Shown in pieces: positions 1 through 7,282 of a stretch of 39,207 nt of DNA. Each line of letters opens with the position of its first letter. The first letter of the stretch is position 1. The notes under the pieces are model-generated. The model searched no databases, was not told the origin of the DNA, and saw only the letters and a list, made by a program, of their open reading frames with translations. Position numbers and translations under genes: made by a program. The stretch covers positions 1 through 39,207 of the forward strand of contig JAIVJG010000008.1 in NCBI GenBank assembly GCA_020200155.1, in the 5' to 3' direction. The DNA comes from Acidobacteriota bacterium (GTDB lineage: Bacteria > Acidobacteriota > Blastocatellia > Pyrinomonadales > Pyrinomonadaceae).

Positions 1-723
1 TGGCAGGCGCGAAGTGGCCTTCTCAAGATTCGCGGCATAGCCACAGGCTTCGCACGTCGCGATTAAATCCTCGCCCGCGTCCGTCTTCACCATGAACTCG
101 TTCGACTCCGAGCCGCCCATCGAACCCGAAGACGCCTCGACGATGGAAAATTTCAGCCCCGCGCGCGTGAAGATGCGCTTGTAGGCTTCCTTCTGGTCTT
201 CAAAAGAACGGTCGAGTCCCGCGCGGTCAACGTCGAAGGTGTAGGCGTCCTTCATAATGAACTGGCGCACGCGCATCAGCCCCGACTTGGGGCGCGGCTC
301 GTCGCGAAACTTCGTCTGGATTTGATACCAGACCTGAGGCAGTTGCTTGTACGAGCGCAGTTCGTGGCGCGCGATGGACGTGAAAATCTCCTCGTGCGTC
401 ATGCCAAGGCACATCTCCGCGCCCCTGCGGTCTTTGAGCCGGAACATGTCGTCGCCGATTGCCGTCCAACGCCCGGACTCTTCCCAGACCTCCTTCGGGT
501 GCATCGCGGGCAGAAAAAATTCCTGCCCGCCGATACGGTTCATCTCCTCGCGCAAGATTTGCTGGACGCGCAGCACTGCGCGCTGCATGAGCGGCAGGTA
601 CGAGTAGATGCCTGCGGAGAGCTGGCGGATGAGTCCCGCGCGCAAAAGTAGTTTGTGGGAGATGACCTCGGCGTCAGCCGGGTCTTCGCGAAGTGTGGGA
701 ATGAAAAATTGTGACCAACGCAT
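1..723 (-). CDS. proS: Prolyl-tRNA synthetase, N-terminal part (runs off the left edge)
   Basis: The minus-strand frame opens at an ATG at 723 and stays open to the window edge, giving the first 241 residues. It starts [20 protein letters not shown] and continues with class II synthetase features typical of bacterial ProS: the TxE loop region around GMTHEEIF, the motif 2 stretch around [21 protein letters not shown], and [11 protein letters not shown] at the start of the insertion domain. The enzyme charges tRNA-Pro with proline in the cytoplasm. The C-terminal anticodon-binding domain lies outside the window. It is divergent from the FAD monooxygenase gene, with about 147 bp between them. 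Family assignment is very secure. Confidence 0.96.
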   Translation of the reverse strand, partial: MRWSQFFIPTLREDPADAEVISHKLLLRAGLIRQLSAGIYSYLPLMQRAVLRVQQILREEMNRIGGQEFFLPAMHPKEVWEESGRWTAIGDDMFRLKDRRGAEMCLGMTHEEIFTSIARHELRSYKQLPQVWYQIQTKFRDEPRPKSGLMRVRQFIMKDAYTFDVDRAGLDRSFEDQKEAYKRIFTRAGLKFSIVEASSGSMGGSESNEFMVKTDAGEDLIATCEACGYAANLEKATSRLP

Positions 724-870
724 AGAGTTCTTAAACGAGTCTCCTTAAAAAACGGGTAAACGTCCCCGTCGAAAATGTCCGCCCATTCTCGCGCAGCATG
801 GACGCACAAAGCAACGCGGGAGACTGAAGGGGGCTTTATCCAACCCGAATTCGTGAGCGACAATGAGCGC

Positions 871-2016
871 ATGAGGATCGTGATTATCGGCGGCGGCATC
901 GGCGGCTTGTCTTCCGCGCTGGCTCTGAGGCGTGCGGGGTTCGAGCCGGAGGTCTTCGAGCAGGCTCCTGCGCTGCTCGACGTAGGGGCAGCCATCGCCG
1001 TGTGGCCGAATGCGATGCGTGTGCTGGCGCGGCTCGGCGTGGGGGAAGCGGTGTCTGAGAAAAGCGGCCAGATCAAACAGGCGCGTTGGATGGCTTGGGA
1101 CGGGCGAGTCTTGAATAGCTTTGCGCTGCCGGACGAGGACGCGCCCGCCGTCGCACTCCATCGCGCGGATTTGCAGGGCGTGTTGCGCGCGTCTCTCCCG
1201 CCGGAATCAATTCATCTGGGAAAGCATTTCGACAGTTTCACGTCAACGCCTGCATCAGTCAGCGCGAGTTTTGCGGACGGCACAGTCGTCGAGGGTGATG
1301 CCCTGATCGCAGCCGACGGCCTGCACTCGCGCGTGCGCGCCCAACTGCTAGGCGACGGCGAGCCTGTCTATCGAGGCTACACGGTGTGGCGCGGCATTGC
1401 GTCAATCAAGCATCCGGCGCTTCCGCCGCTGACGGCGACGGAGGTTTACGGCGACGGCCAGCGTTTCGGCATCGGGCCGGTCGGGATGAATCGCACGGGC
1501 TGGTGGGCGACGGCCAACGAGCCGGAGAACGTCCCAGAGTCCGCCTCCGAGCATCAGGAAAAATTGCTGCGGTTGTTCGCAGGCTGGCACGCGCCCGTCA
1601 ACGAGTTGATCCGTGCGACTCCGTCGGCGAATATCTTACGCAACGCCGCCTACGACCGCCCGCCCGCCGCACGCTGGGACGTGGAGGCCGTCACACTCCT
1701 CGGCGACGCCGCGCATCCGATGACGCCGAATCTCGGACAGGGTGGGTGCATGGCGATTGAAGACGCGGCCATCCTCGCAAGGTGTTTCGAGAAGTACGGG
1801 CACGTGAGCCGTGCATTGCGAAGCTACGAAGCGCACAGGCGCGCACGCACCGCGACCGTCAGCCGTTATTCTCTGCGCTACGGCGCGGTCGGGCAGTGGC
1901 AAACTTCGCGCGCGTTGCGCCTGCGGAGCGCGCTGCTCTCGACCATCCCCGCGTCCGTGGGGCGGCGGCTGTTGCGTCTGGTCTTCGACTACGACGCCTA
2001 TTCCATCAACCTCTGA
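871..2016 (+). CDS. FAD-dependent monooxygenase (aromatic hydroxylase / epoxidase type)
   Basis: The 381-residue product belongs to the flavoprotein monooxygenase group that includes salicylate and 3-hydroxybenzoate hydroxylases and zeaxanthin epoxidase. Visible motifs are the N-terminal dinucleotide fold MRIVIIGGGIGGLSSALAL, the DG motif near AADGLHSRVR, and the second FAD motif LLGDAAHPMTPNLGQGG followed by MAIEDAAILA. Such enzymes use NAD(P)H and O2 to hydroxylate or epoxidise a substrate in the cytosol. The substrate cannot be told from sequence. The frame is open from 775, but the ATG at 871 is chosen because the FAD fold starts immediately there, as in relatives. No operon partner is evident; glyA follows after 170 bp with its own ribosome site. 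Confidence 0.88.
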   Translation: MRIVIIGGGIGGLSSALALRRAGFEPEVFEQAPALLDVGAAIAVWPNAMRVLARLGVGEAVSEKSGQIKQARWMAWDGRVLNSFALPDEDAPAVALHRADLQGVLRASLPPESIHLGKHFDSFTSTPASVSASFADGTVVEGDALIAADGLHSRVRAQLLGDGEPVYRGYTVWRGIASIKHPALPPLTATEVYGDGQRFGIGPVGMNRTGWWATANEPENVPESASEHQEKLLRLFAGWHAPVNELIRATPSANILRNAAYDRPPAARWDVEAVTLLGDAAHPMTPNLGQGGCMAIEDAAILARCFEKYGHVSRALRSYEAHRRARTATVSRYSLRYGAVGQWQTSRALRLRSALLSTIPASVGRRLLRLVFDYDAYSINL

Positions 2017-2186
2017 AGCGTGCGCGAGTGAACTTCCCGATCAAAAAACTCGCGGAGATTGATGAACTCTTCCGCAAGCAAGCTTCGTTGCGGGACAGTG
2101 GAGCGTGATGTAACATCAAGCTTCTTGTTAAGACGCGCTTTTGAACGCAAAACGAAGCCGACCGACACGCCGACGAAGGAGAAGAG

Positions 2187-3203
2187 ATGGACGACCTGCG
2201 AAACGCGCCGCTCGCGGAAGTTGATACGCTGGTGAGCCGCGCCATAGACGACGAAGTGCGCCGGCAGGCAGAAGGGTTGGAGTTAATCGCCTCGGAGAAT
2301 TTCGTGAGCGAGGCGGTGCTTGAAGCGATGGGTTCGGTCTTCACGAACAAGTACGCCGAAGGCTACCCGAAGAAGCGTTACTACGGCGGCTGCGAGTTCT
2401 CGGACGTGGTCGAACAGGCGGCGATTGACCGCGCGAAAGAAATCTTCGGCGCGGAGCACGCCAACGTCCAGCCGCACAGCGGCGCGCAGGCCAACATGGC
2501 CGTCTACATGGCCGCGATTCAGTACGGCGACCAGATTCTCGGCATGAACCTCTCGCACGGCGGGCATCTGACGCACGGGCATCCACTGAACTTCTCCGGC
2601 CTCAGCTACAAGGTGGCCGACTACGGCGTCTCGAAGGAGACGGAGCAGATTGACTATGACGTGTTGCAGCGCACAGCCGAAGAGCACAAGCCCAAGTTGA
2701 TCGTCTGCGGCGCGTCCGCCTACCCGCGCATCATAGACTTCGAGCGCATCGGCCAGATTGCCAAAGCCGTCGGCGCGCGTGTGATGGCCGACATCGCGCA
2801 CATCGCCGGCCCCGTCGCCGCAGGGCTTCATCCTTCACCCGTCCCGCACGCCGACTACGTCACGACCACCACGCACAAGACCCTACGCGGCCCGCGCGGC
2901 GGACTCATCCTCTGCCGCGAAGAGCACGCGAAGGAAATTGACAGGCGAGTCTTTCCCGGCGTGCAGGGCGGCCCGCTCGTCCACATCATCGCGGCGAAGG
3001 CCGTCGCATTCGGCGAAGCGATGGGCGAAGAAGAGATGCGCCGGATTGCGCGCCTCATCGCCTCTGTGCTGCACGAACCGGAGTCCGAAGACGTGCGCCG
3101 CACAGTCACACAGTCCGTCCGCGAACTCGCCGCGCGCTTCCCGCTCTACCCGAAACGCCTGCGAGCAGCCGTGCCGGAAATCGAAGCGATGGGCGCTGAC
3201 TAA
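2187..3203 (+). CDS. glyA: Serine hydroxymethyltransferase with a large internal deletion
   Basis: The frame encodes 338 residues against about 415-430 for bacterial GlyA, which converts serine and tetrahydrofolate to glycine and methylene-THF. A good ribosome site (AAGGAG) lies 5 nt before the ATG. The N-terminal two thirds are normal: [19 protein letters not shown], the PLP lysine in [14 protein letters not shown] (K231) and [11 protein letters not shown]. After AVAFGEAM (about residue 279) the sequence jumps directly to [16 protein letters not shown], which in intact enzymes lies some 95 residues later. The skipped part holds the DNHL, NKN and TSGIRxGTPA stretches, including the arginine that binds the substrate carboxylate (R363 in E. 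coli). The product should be inactive or altered. A genomic deletion and an assembly collapse are both possible. Confidence 0.9.
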   Translation: MDDLRNAPLAEVDTLVSRAIDDEVRRQAEGLELIASENFVSEAVLEAMGSVFTNKYAEGYPKKRYYGGCEFSDVVEQAAIDRAKEIFGAEHANVQPHSGAQANMAVYMAAIQYGDQILGMNLSHGGHLTHGHPLNFSGLSYKVADYGVSKETEQIDYDVLQRTAEEHKPKLIVCGASAYPRIIDFERIGQIAKAVGARVMADIAHIAGPVAAGLHPSPVPHADYVTTTTHKTLRGPRGGLILCREEHAKEIDRRVFPGVQGGPLVHIIAAKAVAFGEAMGEEEMRRIARLIASVLHEPESEDVRRTVTQSVRELAARFPLYPKRLRAAVPEIEAMGAD

Positions 3204-3233
3204 ACATCTGTTTGGATGTTGATGGAGGTCAAG

Positions 3234-3443
3234 ATGTCTATGACGCCTATGGAAGAAGCGAGACTGAAAGAGTTGCTCAAGATCGCGGTCAATGAAGTCT
3301 TTGAAGAACGGAAAGACTTGATCCGTGATTTGCTGGAAGAAGCTTTGGAAGACATGGCTTTGTCCCGCGCAATTGATGAAGGCGCGCGGAGCGAGGCGGC
3401 CAGTCGTGATGATGTATTCAACGCGCTTGAGGGCAGGCAGTGA
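3234..3443 (+). CDS. Small antitoxin-like protein
   Basis: This gene encodes a 69-residue, acidic, probably all-helical protein beginning MSMTPMEEARLKELLKIAV, with a clear ribosome site (GGAGG, 6 nt from the ATG). The pattern of a helical N-terminus, then EERKDLIRDLLEEALEDMAL, then a tail with SRDDVFNALEG matches small proteins annotated as antitoxins of RelE/ParE-type pairs in cyanobacteria and other phyla. That match is from memory of the family, not a search. It lies 30 bp after glyA. A decayed toxin-like frame starts at the next base after the stop codon, the expected position of the toxin gene. Without an active toxin it is a solitary antitoxin. Confidence 0.6.
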   Translation: MSMTPMEEARLKELLKIAVNEVFEERKDLIRDLLEEALEDMALSRAIDEGARSEAASRDDVFNALEGRQ

Positions 3444-3525
3444 ATGGCTCATTCAGCGAGAGTTTCGCGAAAGATTAACGGGGGCATCGTTGACAAAAAA
3501 CTCCTGAGATACATCCGCCGCCGCG
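3443..3525 (+). pseudogene. Decayed RelE/ParE-type toxin remnant
   Basis: Immediately after the antitoxin-like stop codon, one frame reads GSFSESFAKD and then a stop at 3476. The neighbouring frame, open from the ATG at 3444, continues GIVDKKLLRYIRR. Joined, the two resemble the start of RelE/ParE-family toxins that pair with this antitoxin type (SFAKDL...DKKLLRRIRR). A one-base frameshift near 3473-3480 separates them. Likeness ends near 3525, so roughly two thirds of the gene is gone; a dispersed repeat copy begins 38 bp later. The assignment rests on about 22 residues and on position, so it is moderate at best. Confidence 0.45.
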
Positions 3526-3562
3526 CTTGCTCGCCCGTAATCCTTCAAACGTCAGACGACAG

Positions 3563-3617
3563 CCAGTGGTTAACATGAAGGCACAGTCTTTACACAGATT
3601 GCGGGCTTTATTTTTTG
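3563..3617 (+). repeat. Dispersed repeat, copy 1 of 2
   Basis: This block of about 55 bp recurs at 4629-4682 in the same orientation with roughly 80 percent identity; the core AACATGAAGGCACAG is identical. Both copies can form a small hairpin from AAGGC, loop ACA, then GCCTT (GTCTT here, keeping the pairing through a G-U pair). The copies bracket the gene at 3781-4455. This one sits just upstream of that gene's promoter and just past the toxin remnant. Confidence 0.6.
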
Positions 3618-3625
3618 CAAAATCA

Positions 3626-3653
3626 TTGACAAAAAACCGAGGGGGGTTATAAT
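3626..3653 (+). promoter_or_regulatory. Near-consensus sigma-70 promoter
   Basis: TTGACA at 3626-3631 and TATAAT at 3648-3653 are both perfect consensus hexamers, separated by 16 bp. Transcription should start near 3660, leaving about 120 nt of leader before the secreted protein gene at 3781. It is one of the two strongest vegetative promoters in the window. Confidence 0.8.
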
Positions 3654-3780
3654 TCGTCATCGCATCCGGACGGCAGCCATACCCCCACGAACCGAGTGAC
3701 AAATATTCCAACTTAAAAACTGTCCGTTGACGAAATCCTCAGCAGATTCTATCAACTTCACAACCAGAAGGAGGTTTCTC

Positions 3781-4455
3781 ATGAAGCGAATTCTTGTAGT
3801 CAGCATCGCGGTGGCTTTGTGTGCACTCTGTCTAACTTCTCCTCAATCGAACATGAACGCTGCTTCCAATAAGGAAGTGAGAACAAACATCCTCGTCCCG
3901 AAGGGAATGCCTGTCAGCGTTGAGGCCGCGGGCGTCACGACCTCTGACGGGCGAGGGCTATCCCGGCTAAACATTTCCGTTACCAACGAGTCGGACGGCG
4001 ACTTGAGTGGCTTGCGATTGGCAGTTTTCATCGTGAGCCTTTCTGGACACACAAAAGCCGGCGAAGGGTTGAAAGAAGAAGTTAACTTACCGGCACACTC
4101 CGCTAAAGCTTTTTCGGCGACGCTTCGTAGCAGTGCCATATTCGGCGACCGCGCCGTCGTTGCCGTGCAAGGCGTGACCGGGGAAGCGGGAACGTGGGAG
4201 GTCAGTCTCGCTGATGTGTTTAGTTCGGCGCTGGCGAAGAAGGAGAAGGATATGGTGATTCCGCCCGCGCAACGTATCAGCCAGATTACGGGACAGCCGA
4301 TGTACATTAAGGCTGCCGCCGTGCAAGGGACTTATTGCAGAGACGCGCTGAACAACGCCAAGACCGCTTGCAGCGCGGGCCTTGAGAGTTTCTCGTGTGA
4401 CGAAAAGAATCAAACTTTCTCCTTCACGTGCAGGACGCCACAACCAGGAACATAA
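3781..4455 (+). CDS. Exported protein of unknown function
   Basis: The 224-residue product starts with a typical signal peptide (MKRILVVSIAVALCALCLTS), so it should be exported. The ATG at 3781 is chosen because a strong ribosome site (AGAAGGAGG, 6 nt spacing) precedes it; the frame is open from 3727 but that would bury the signal peptide. The middle (about residues 35-150) looks like an all-beta domain, with stretches such as SRLNISVTNESDGDLSGLRL resembling immunoglobulin-like or DUF-type extracellular modules. The last 40 residues carry four cysteines (GTYCRDA, TACSAG, SFSCDE, SFTCRT) that could form two disulphides. It is monocistronic: a strong promoter upstream, a terminator downstream and a repeat copy on each side. 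I do not recognise the family. Confidence 0.8.
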   Translation: MKRILVVSIAVALCALCLTSPQSNMNAASNKEVRTNILVPKGMPVSVEAAGVTTSDGRGLSRLNISVTNESDGDLSGLRLAVFIVSLSGHTKAGEGLKEEVNLPAHSAKAFSATLRSSAIFGDRAVVAVQGVTGEAGTWEVSLADVFSSALAKKEKDMVIPPAQRISQITGQPMYIKAAAVQGTYCRDALNNAKTACSAGLESFSCDEKNQTFSFTCRTPQPGT

Positions 4456-4515
4456 CGCCAAGTTCCGTCGCAGAGAGAGTCGCCCGTCAACCACGCAGAC
4501 CAACGGGCCGCATGG

Positions 4516-4545
4516 AAAGCCCTCCTCTTGTGGGGGGCTTTTTGC
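4516..4545 (+). terminator. Rho-independent terminator of the exported protein gene
   Basis: AAAGCCCTCC, a short loop, then GGGGGGCTTT running into a T tract form a stem of about 10 bp with one mismatch, 60 bp past the stop codon at 4455. Confidence 0.8.
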
Positions 4546-4628
4546 TGGTAGAGCGTTCCCTCATCGCTGAACGGAGGAACTTCCGCAAAAGATTTCATGC
4601 AACAGGGAAGCGGTATTACACATAACAT

Positions 4629-4682
4629 CCAGTAGTCAACATGAAGGCACAGCCTTTATACTGACTGCTGGCATTTCTTTTA
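4629..4682 (+). repeat. Dispersed repeat, copy 2 of 2
   Basis: This copy matches 3563-3617, with the core AACATGAAGGCACAG identical and the AAGGC/GCCTT hairpin fully paired. It ends exactly at the start codon of the helicase gene, so it supplies that gene's whole proximal leader, and no ribosome site is visible within it. Confidence 0.6.
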
Positions 4683-6709
4683 TGGAAGAAATTTTCGGCC
4701 CGCGTGGTTTGATCGCGCGCGCGCATCCTGAGTACGAACATCGTCCCGGCCAGATACAGATGGCCGAGGCGGTGCTGCGCGCTTTTGAGGAGCGGCGGCA
4801 TTTGGTCGTCGAGGCGGGGACGGGGACGGGGAAGACGCTCGCTTATCTCGTCCCGGCGATTGCGGCGGCGACGGCGCGGGGTGGGCGCGTCGTCATCTCG
4901 ACGGGTACGAAGAATTTGCAGGAGCAGTTGATGGAGAAGGACATTCCTTTCCTTCAGCGTGTGCTGCCGAAAAAATTCACCGCCGCGTACATGAAGGGAC
5001 GCGGGAATTACGCCTGCCTCAATCGCATCAAGAAGGCAGAGAATTCGCCTATCCTGGACGGCCTCGACGACGTTGATTACTTCGAGGAGGTGCGACACTG
5101 GGCGCGCGAGTCGGAGGTGGGCGACCGCGCGGAGTTGACCGAGTTGCCAGAGCATCTCTCTTTCTGGCGACACGTAGACGCGCGCTCGGAAATCTGTCTC
5201 GGCCAGAAGTGTCCGGACTACGACCCTTGCTTCATCACGCGCATGCGCCAGCGTGCGACGGACGCAGACATCATCATCGTCAACCATCATCTCTTCTTCG
5301 CAGACCTCGCGCTGCGCGGCGGCGAGTACGGGCAGGTCATTCCCGACTACTCCGCCGTCATCTTCGACGAGGCGCACACGATTGAAGACGTGGCGGCGGA
5401 ATACTTCGGCGCGCAGGTCTCGAACTATCAGATCGAGGACATGCTGCGCGATGTGCAGCAGCTTCCCGTCACGGACTCAAGCGTCAATCGCGAACTGACG
5501 AAGAACGCGGGCCGCGTCGCGCGTTTCGGCGAAAATTTCTGGCTGGGTTTCACGCGCGACGCGCGCGGCGAGGAAGGCCGTTATCCGATTGCGCCCGGCA
5601 CGTTCGCGCGTAAGACCAGCGCGGGCGAGATCGAGGCGACGCCGCTCGGCGATGCTTTCCTGAGTTTGGACGGCGCGCTTCAGCGCATGGAAACGACGCT
5701 CGACGTGATCAAGGAGCAGCCGCCGGAGGTCGAGAATCTCGTGCGCCGCATCCGCGAGACGCGCTTCAATCTGGAGTTCATCGTCGCGGGCGACGACCGT
5801 TCTTACGTCTACTGGCTTGAGCGTCGCGGGCGCGGCACGTTTCTGCGCGCCTCGCCGATTGACGTTTCCACGCTGCTGCAAGACAAACTCTTCGACCGTG
5901 TGGAGACGGTCGTGCTGACCTCCGCGACGCTGGCGAGCGCAGGCAATTTCGACTTCGTGCGGAGAAGACTCGGACTCACTTCAGGGCCGGACGATTTTCG
6001 GGAGCAGAGCAGGCTCGGCGAAAAGACGGACGAATTGATCGCGCCGTCGGGCTACGATTATGAGGAACAGGCTGTGCTCTACCTACCGCCGCGCATGCCC
6101 GACCCACGCTCCGCGCAGTGGGCCGAGCGGGCGGCGGCTGAAGTCTTCAAGCTGCTCGAAGTTTCGCGTGGCCGCGCCTTCGTCCTCTCGACGAGCTTGA
6201 GCGGCATGCGCTCTCTGTACGAGCGCGTCGCGCCGCAGGTTGAATTTCCATGCTTCGTGCAGGGCAGCGCGTCGAAGGCAGGGCTGCTCGACAAATTTCG
6301 CAGGACGCCGAACGCTGTGCTTTTCGCCACTTCAAGCTTCTGGCAGGGCGTTGACGTGCGCGGCGAACAGCTTTCGTGCGTCATCATAGACAAGCTGCCG
6401 TTCGCCGTGCCGAGCGACCCCATAGTCTCTGCGCGACAGAAATTCATCGAAGAGCAGGGAGGATCGAGCTTCTACGAATACAGCGTCCCGCAGGCGATCA
6501 TCAGTCTCAAACAGGGACTCGGTCGCTTGATTCGCAGCACGACGGATAGGGGCGTGCTCGCCGTCCTCGACCCGCGTTTGAGGACACAGGCCTACGGGCG
6601 GCTTTTCCTCCAAAGCCTCCCGCCCTGCCGCGTGACGACGGACATCGAAGAGGTGGAAGCACATTTCAGAGTTCAAGGTACAGAGTTCAAAGTCGAGCAG
6701 CCTGCTTAG
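4682..6709 (+). CDS. dinG: DinG/XPD-family ATP-dependent DNA helicase with Fe-S cluster
   Basis: The 675-residue product is a superfamily 2 helicase of the DinG/XPD type, which unwinds DNA 5' to 3' in repair and in resolving R-loops or unusual structures. Walker A is AGTGTGKT at about 45-52 and the DEAH box is at 229-232. Four cysteines at 112, 172, 177 and 183 sit between them in the pattern that holds the 4Fe-4S cluster. Helicase motif VI is seen as QGLGRLIRS. Length fits YoaA/DinG-like proteins. The start at 4682 lacks a ribosome site and abuts a repeat copy. The last codons (about RVQGTEFKVEQ) are encoded by one arm of an inverted repeat, so the native C-terminus has probably been replaced by repeat-derived residues. 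Confidence 0.9.
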   Translation: MEEIFGPRGLIARAHPEYEHRPGQIQMAEAVLRAFEERRHLVVEAGTGTGKTLAYLVPAIAAATARGGRVVISTGTKNLQEQLMEKDIPFLQRVLPKKFTAAYMKGRGNYACLNRIKKAENSPILDGLDDVDYFEEVRHWARESEVGDRAELTELPEHLSFWRHVDARSEICLGQKCPDYDPCFITRMRQRATDADIIIVNHHLFFADLALRGGEYGQVIPDYSAVIFDEAHTIEDVAAEYFGAQVSNYQIEDMLRDVQQLPVTDSSVNRELTKNAGRVARFGENFWLGFTRDARGEEGRYPIAPGTFARKTSAGEIEATPLGDAFLSLDGALQRMETTLDVIKEQPPEVENLVRRIRETRFNLEFIVAGDDRSYVYWLERRGRGTFLRASPIDVSTLLQDKLFDRVETVVLTSATLASAGNFDFVRRRLGLTSGPDDFREQSRLGEKTDELIAPSGYDYEEQAVLYLPPRMPDPRSAQWAERAAAEVFKLLEVSRGRAFVLSTSLSGMRSLYERVAPQVEFPCFVQGSASKAGLLDKFRRTPNAVLFATSSFWQGVDVRGEQLSCVIIDKLPFAVPSDPIVSARQKFIEEQGGSSFYEYSVPQAIISLKQGLGRLIRSTTDRGVLAVLDPRLRTQAYGRLFLQSLPPCRVTTDIEEVEAHFRVQGTEFKVEQPA

Positions 6710-6812
6710 TCCTCAAAGCCCAACCTGTCCGCGCGGCTCTGACGTGAATGGAATGATTGCGCCGAAACGCGACGGCTTGCGACTTTCAACTTTGAACCTT
6801 AAACTTTGAACC
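6664..6812. repeat. Inverted repeat joining the end of dinG to queD
   Basis: The left arm (6664-6694) contains two direct units of AGAGTTCAA; the right arm (6781-6811) contains two units of ACTTTGAACC. The arms are inverted copies matching at about 24 of 31 positions and are separated by some 86 bp without a gene. The left arm is inside the dinG reading frame, and the right arm ends next to the queD start codon. Confidence 0.6.
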
Positions 6813-7187
6813 ATGTTTGAGGTGATGATCGAGCGCAATTTTTCGAGCGCGCACCAGTTGCGCGGCTACATGGGCAAGTGCGAGAACCTGCACGGGCACA
6901 ATTATAAGATTGAAATCTACGCGCGCGGGCGCGAGTTGGATAACATCGGCCTGCTCGTTGATTTCGGCGAACTCAAAGCGGCGGCTGACGAGATCGTCAA
7001 CTATCTCGACCACCGCAACATCAACGAGCTTCCGCCCTTCGACGCGGAGTTGAACCCTTCGGCTGAAAATCTCGCGCGCTATATCCTTGAGCGCGTCGCC
7101 TCGCGCGTCGGCGACGTGCGCGTGCAGGTTTACAAGGTGCGCTGCTTCGAGACGCCAACGAGCGTCGCGACGTATCAGACGGATTAG
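6813..7187 (+). CDS. queD: 6-carboxy-5,6,7,8-tetrahydropterin synthase (QueD/PTPS family)
   Basis: The 124-residue product is of normal length for QueD, which converts dihydroneopterin triphosphate to carboxytetrahydropterin in the pathway to queuosine and other deazaguanines. Zinc-binding histidines are seen in SSAHQL and in LHGHNY; the catalytic cysteine is in GKCENLHGH. LLVDFGELK, LDHRNINE, PSAENLARYI and the terminal CFETPTSVATY (with the conserved glutamate) all match the family. It follows dinG by about 100 bp and has no other queuosine gene beside it. A related eukaryotic-type PTPS activity cannot be fully excluded, but the cysteine context favours QueD. Confidence 0.93.
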   Translation: MFEVMIERNFSSAHQLRGYMGKCENLHGHNYKIEIYARGRELDNIGLLVDFGELKAAADEIVNYLDHRNINELPPFDAELNPSAENLARYILERVASRVGDVRVQVYKVRCFETPTSVATYQTD

Positions 7188-7221
7188 CCTGTGGCTTGAA
7201 GGTCTGTGACTCTGAAGTGAA

Positions 7222-7247
7222 AAAGCCCGGCATTGGAGCCGGGCTTT
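7222..7247. terminator. Bidirectional terminator between convergent genes
   Basis: A perfect 10 bp stem (AAAGCCCGGC and GCCGGGCTTT) with the 6-nt loop ATTGGA lies between the ends of queD (plus) and the sigma-54 regulator (minus). A pyrimidine tract follows on the plus strand. Confidence 0.85.
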
Positions 7248-7282
7248 CTCTTTAAGACTTCAGGCATTCGGCTCGAAACTCA

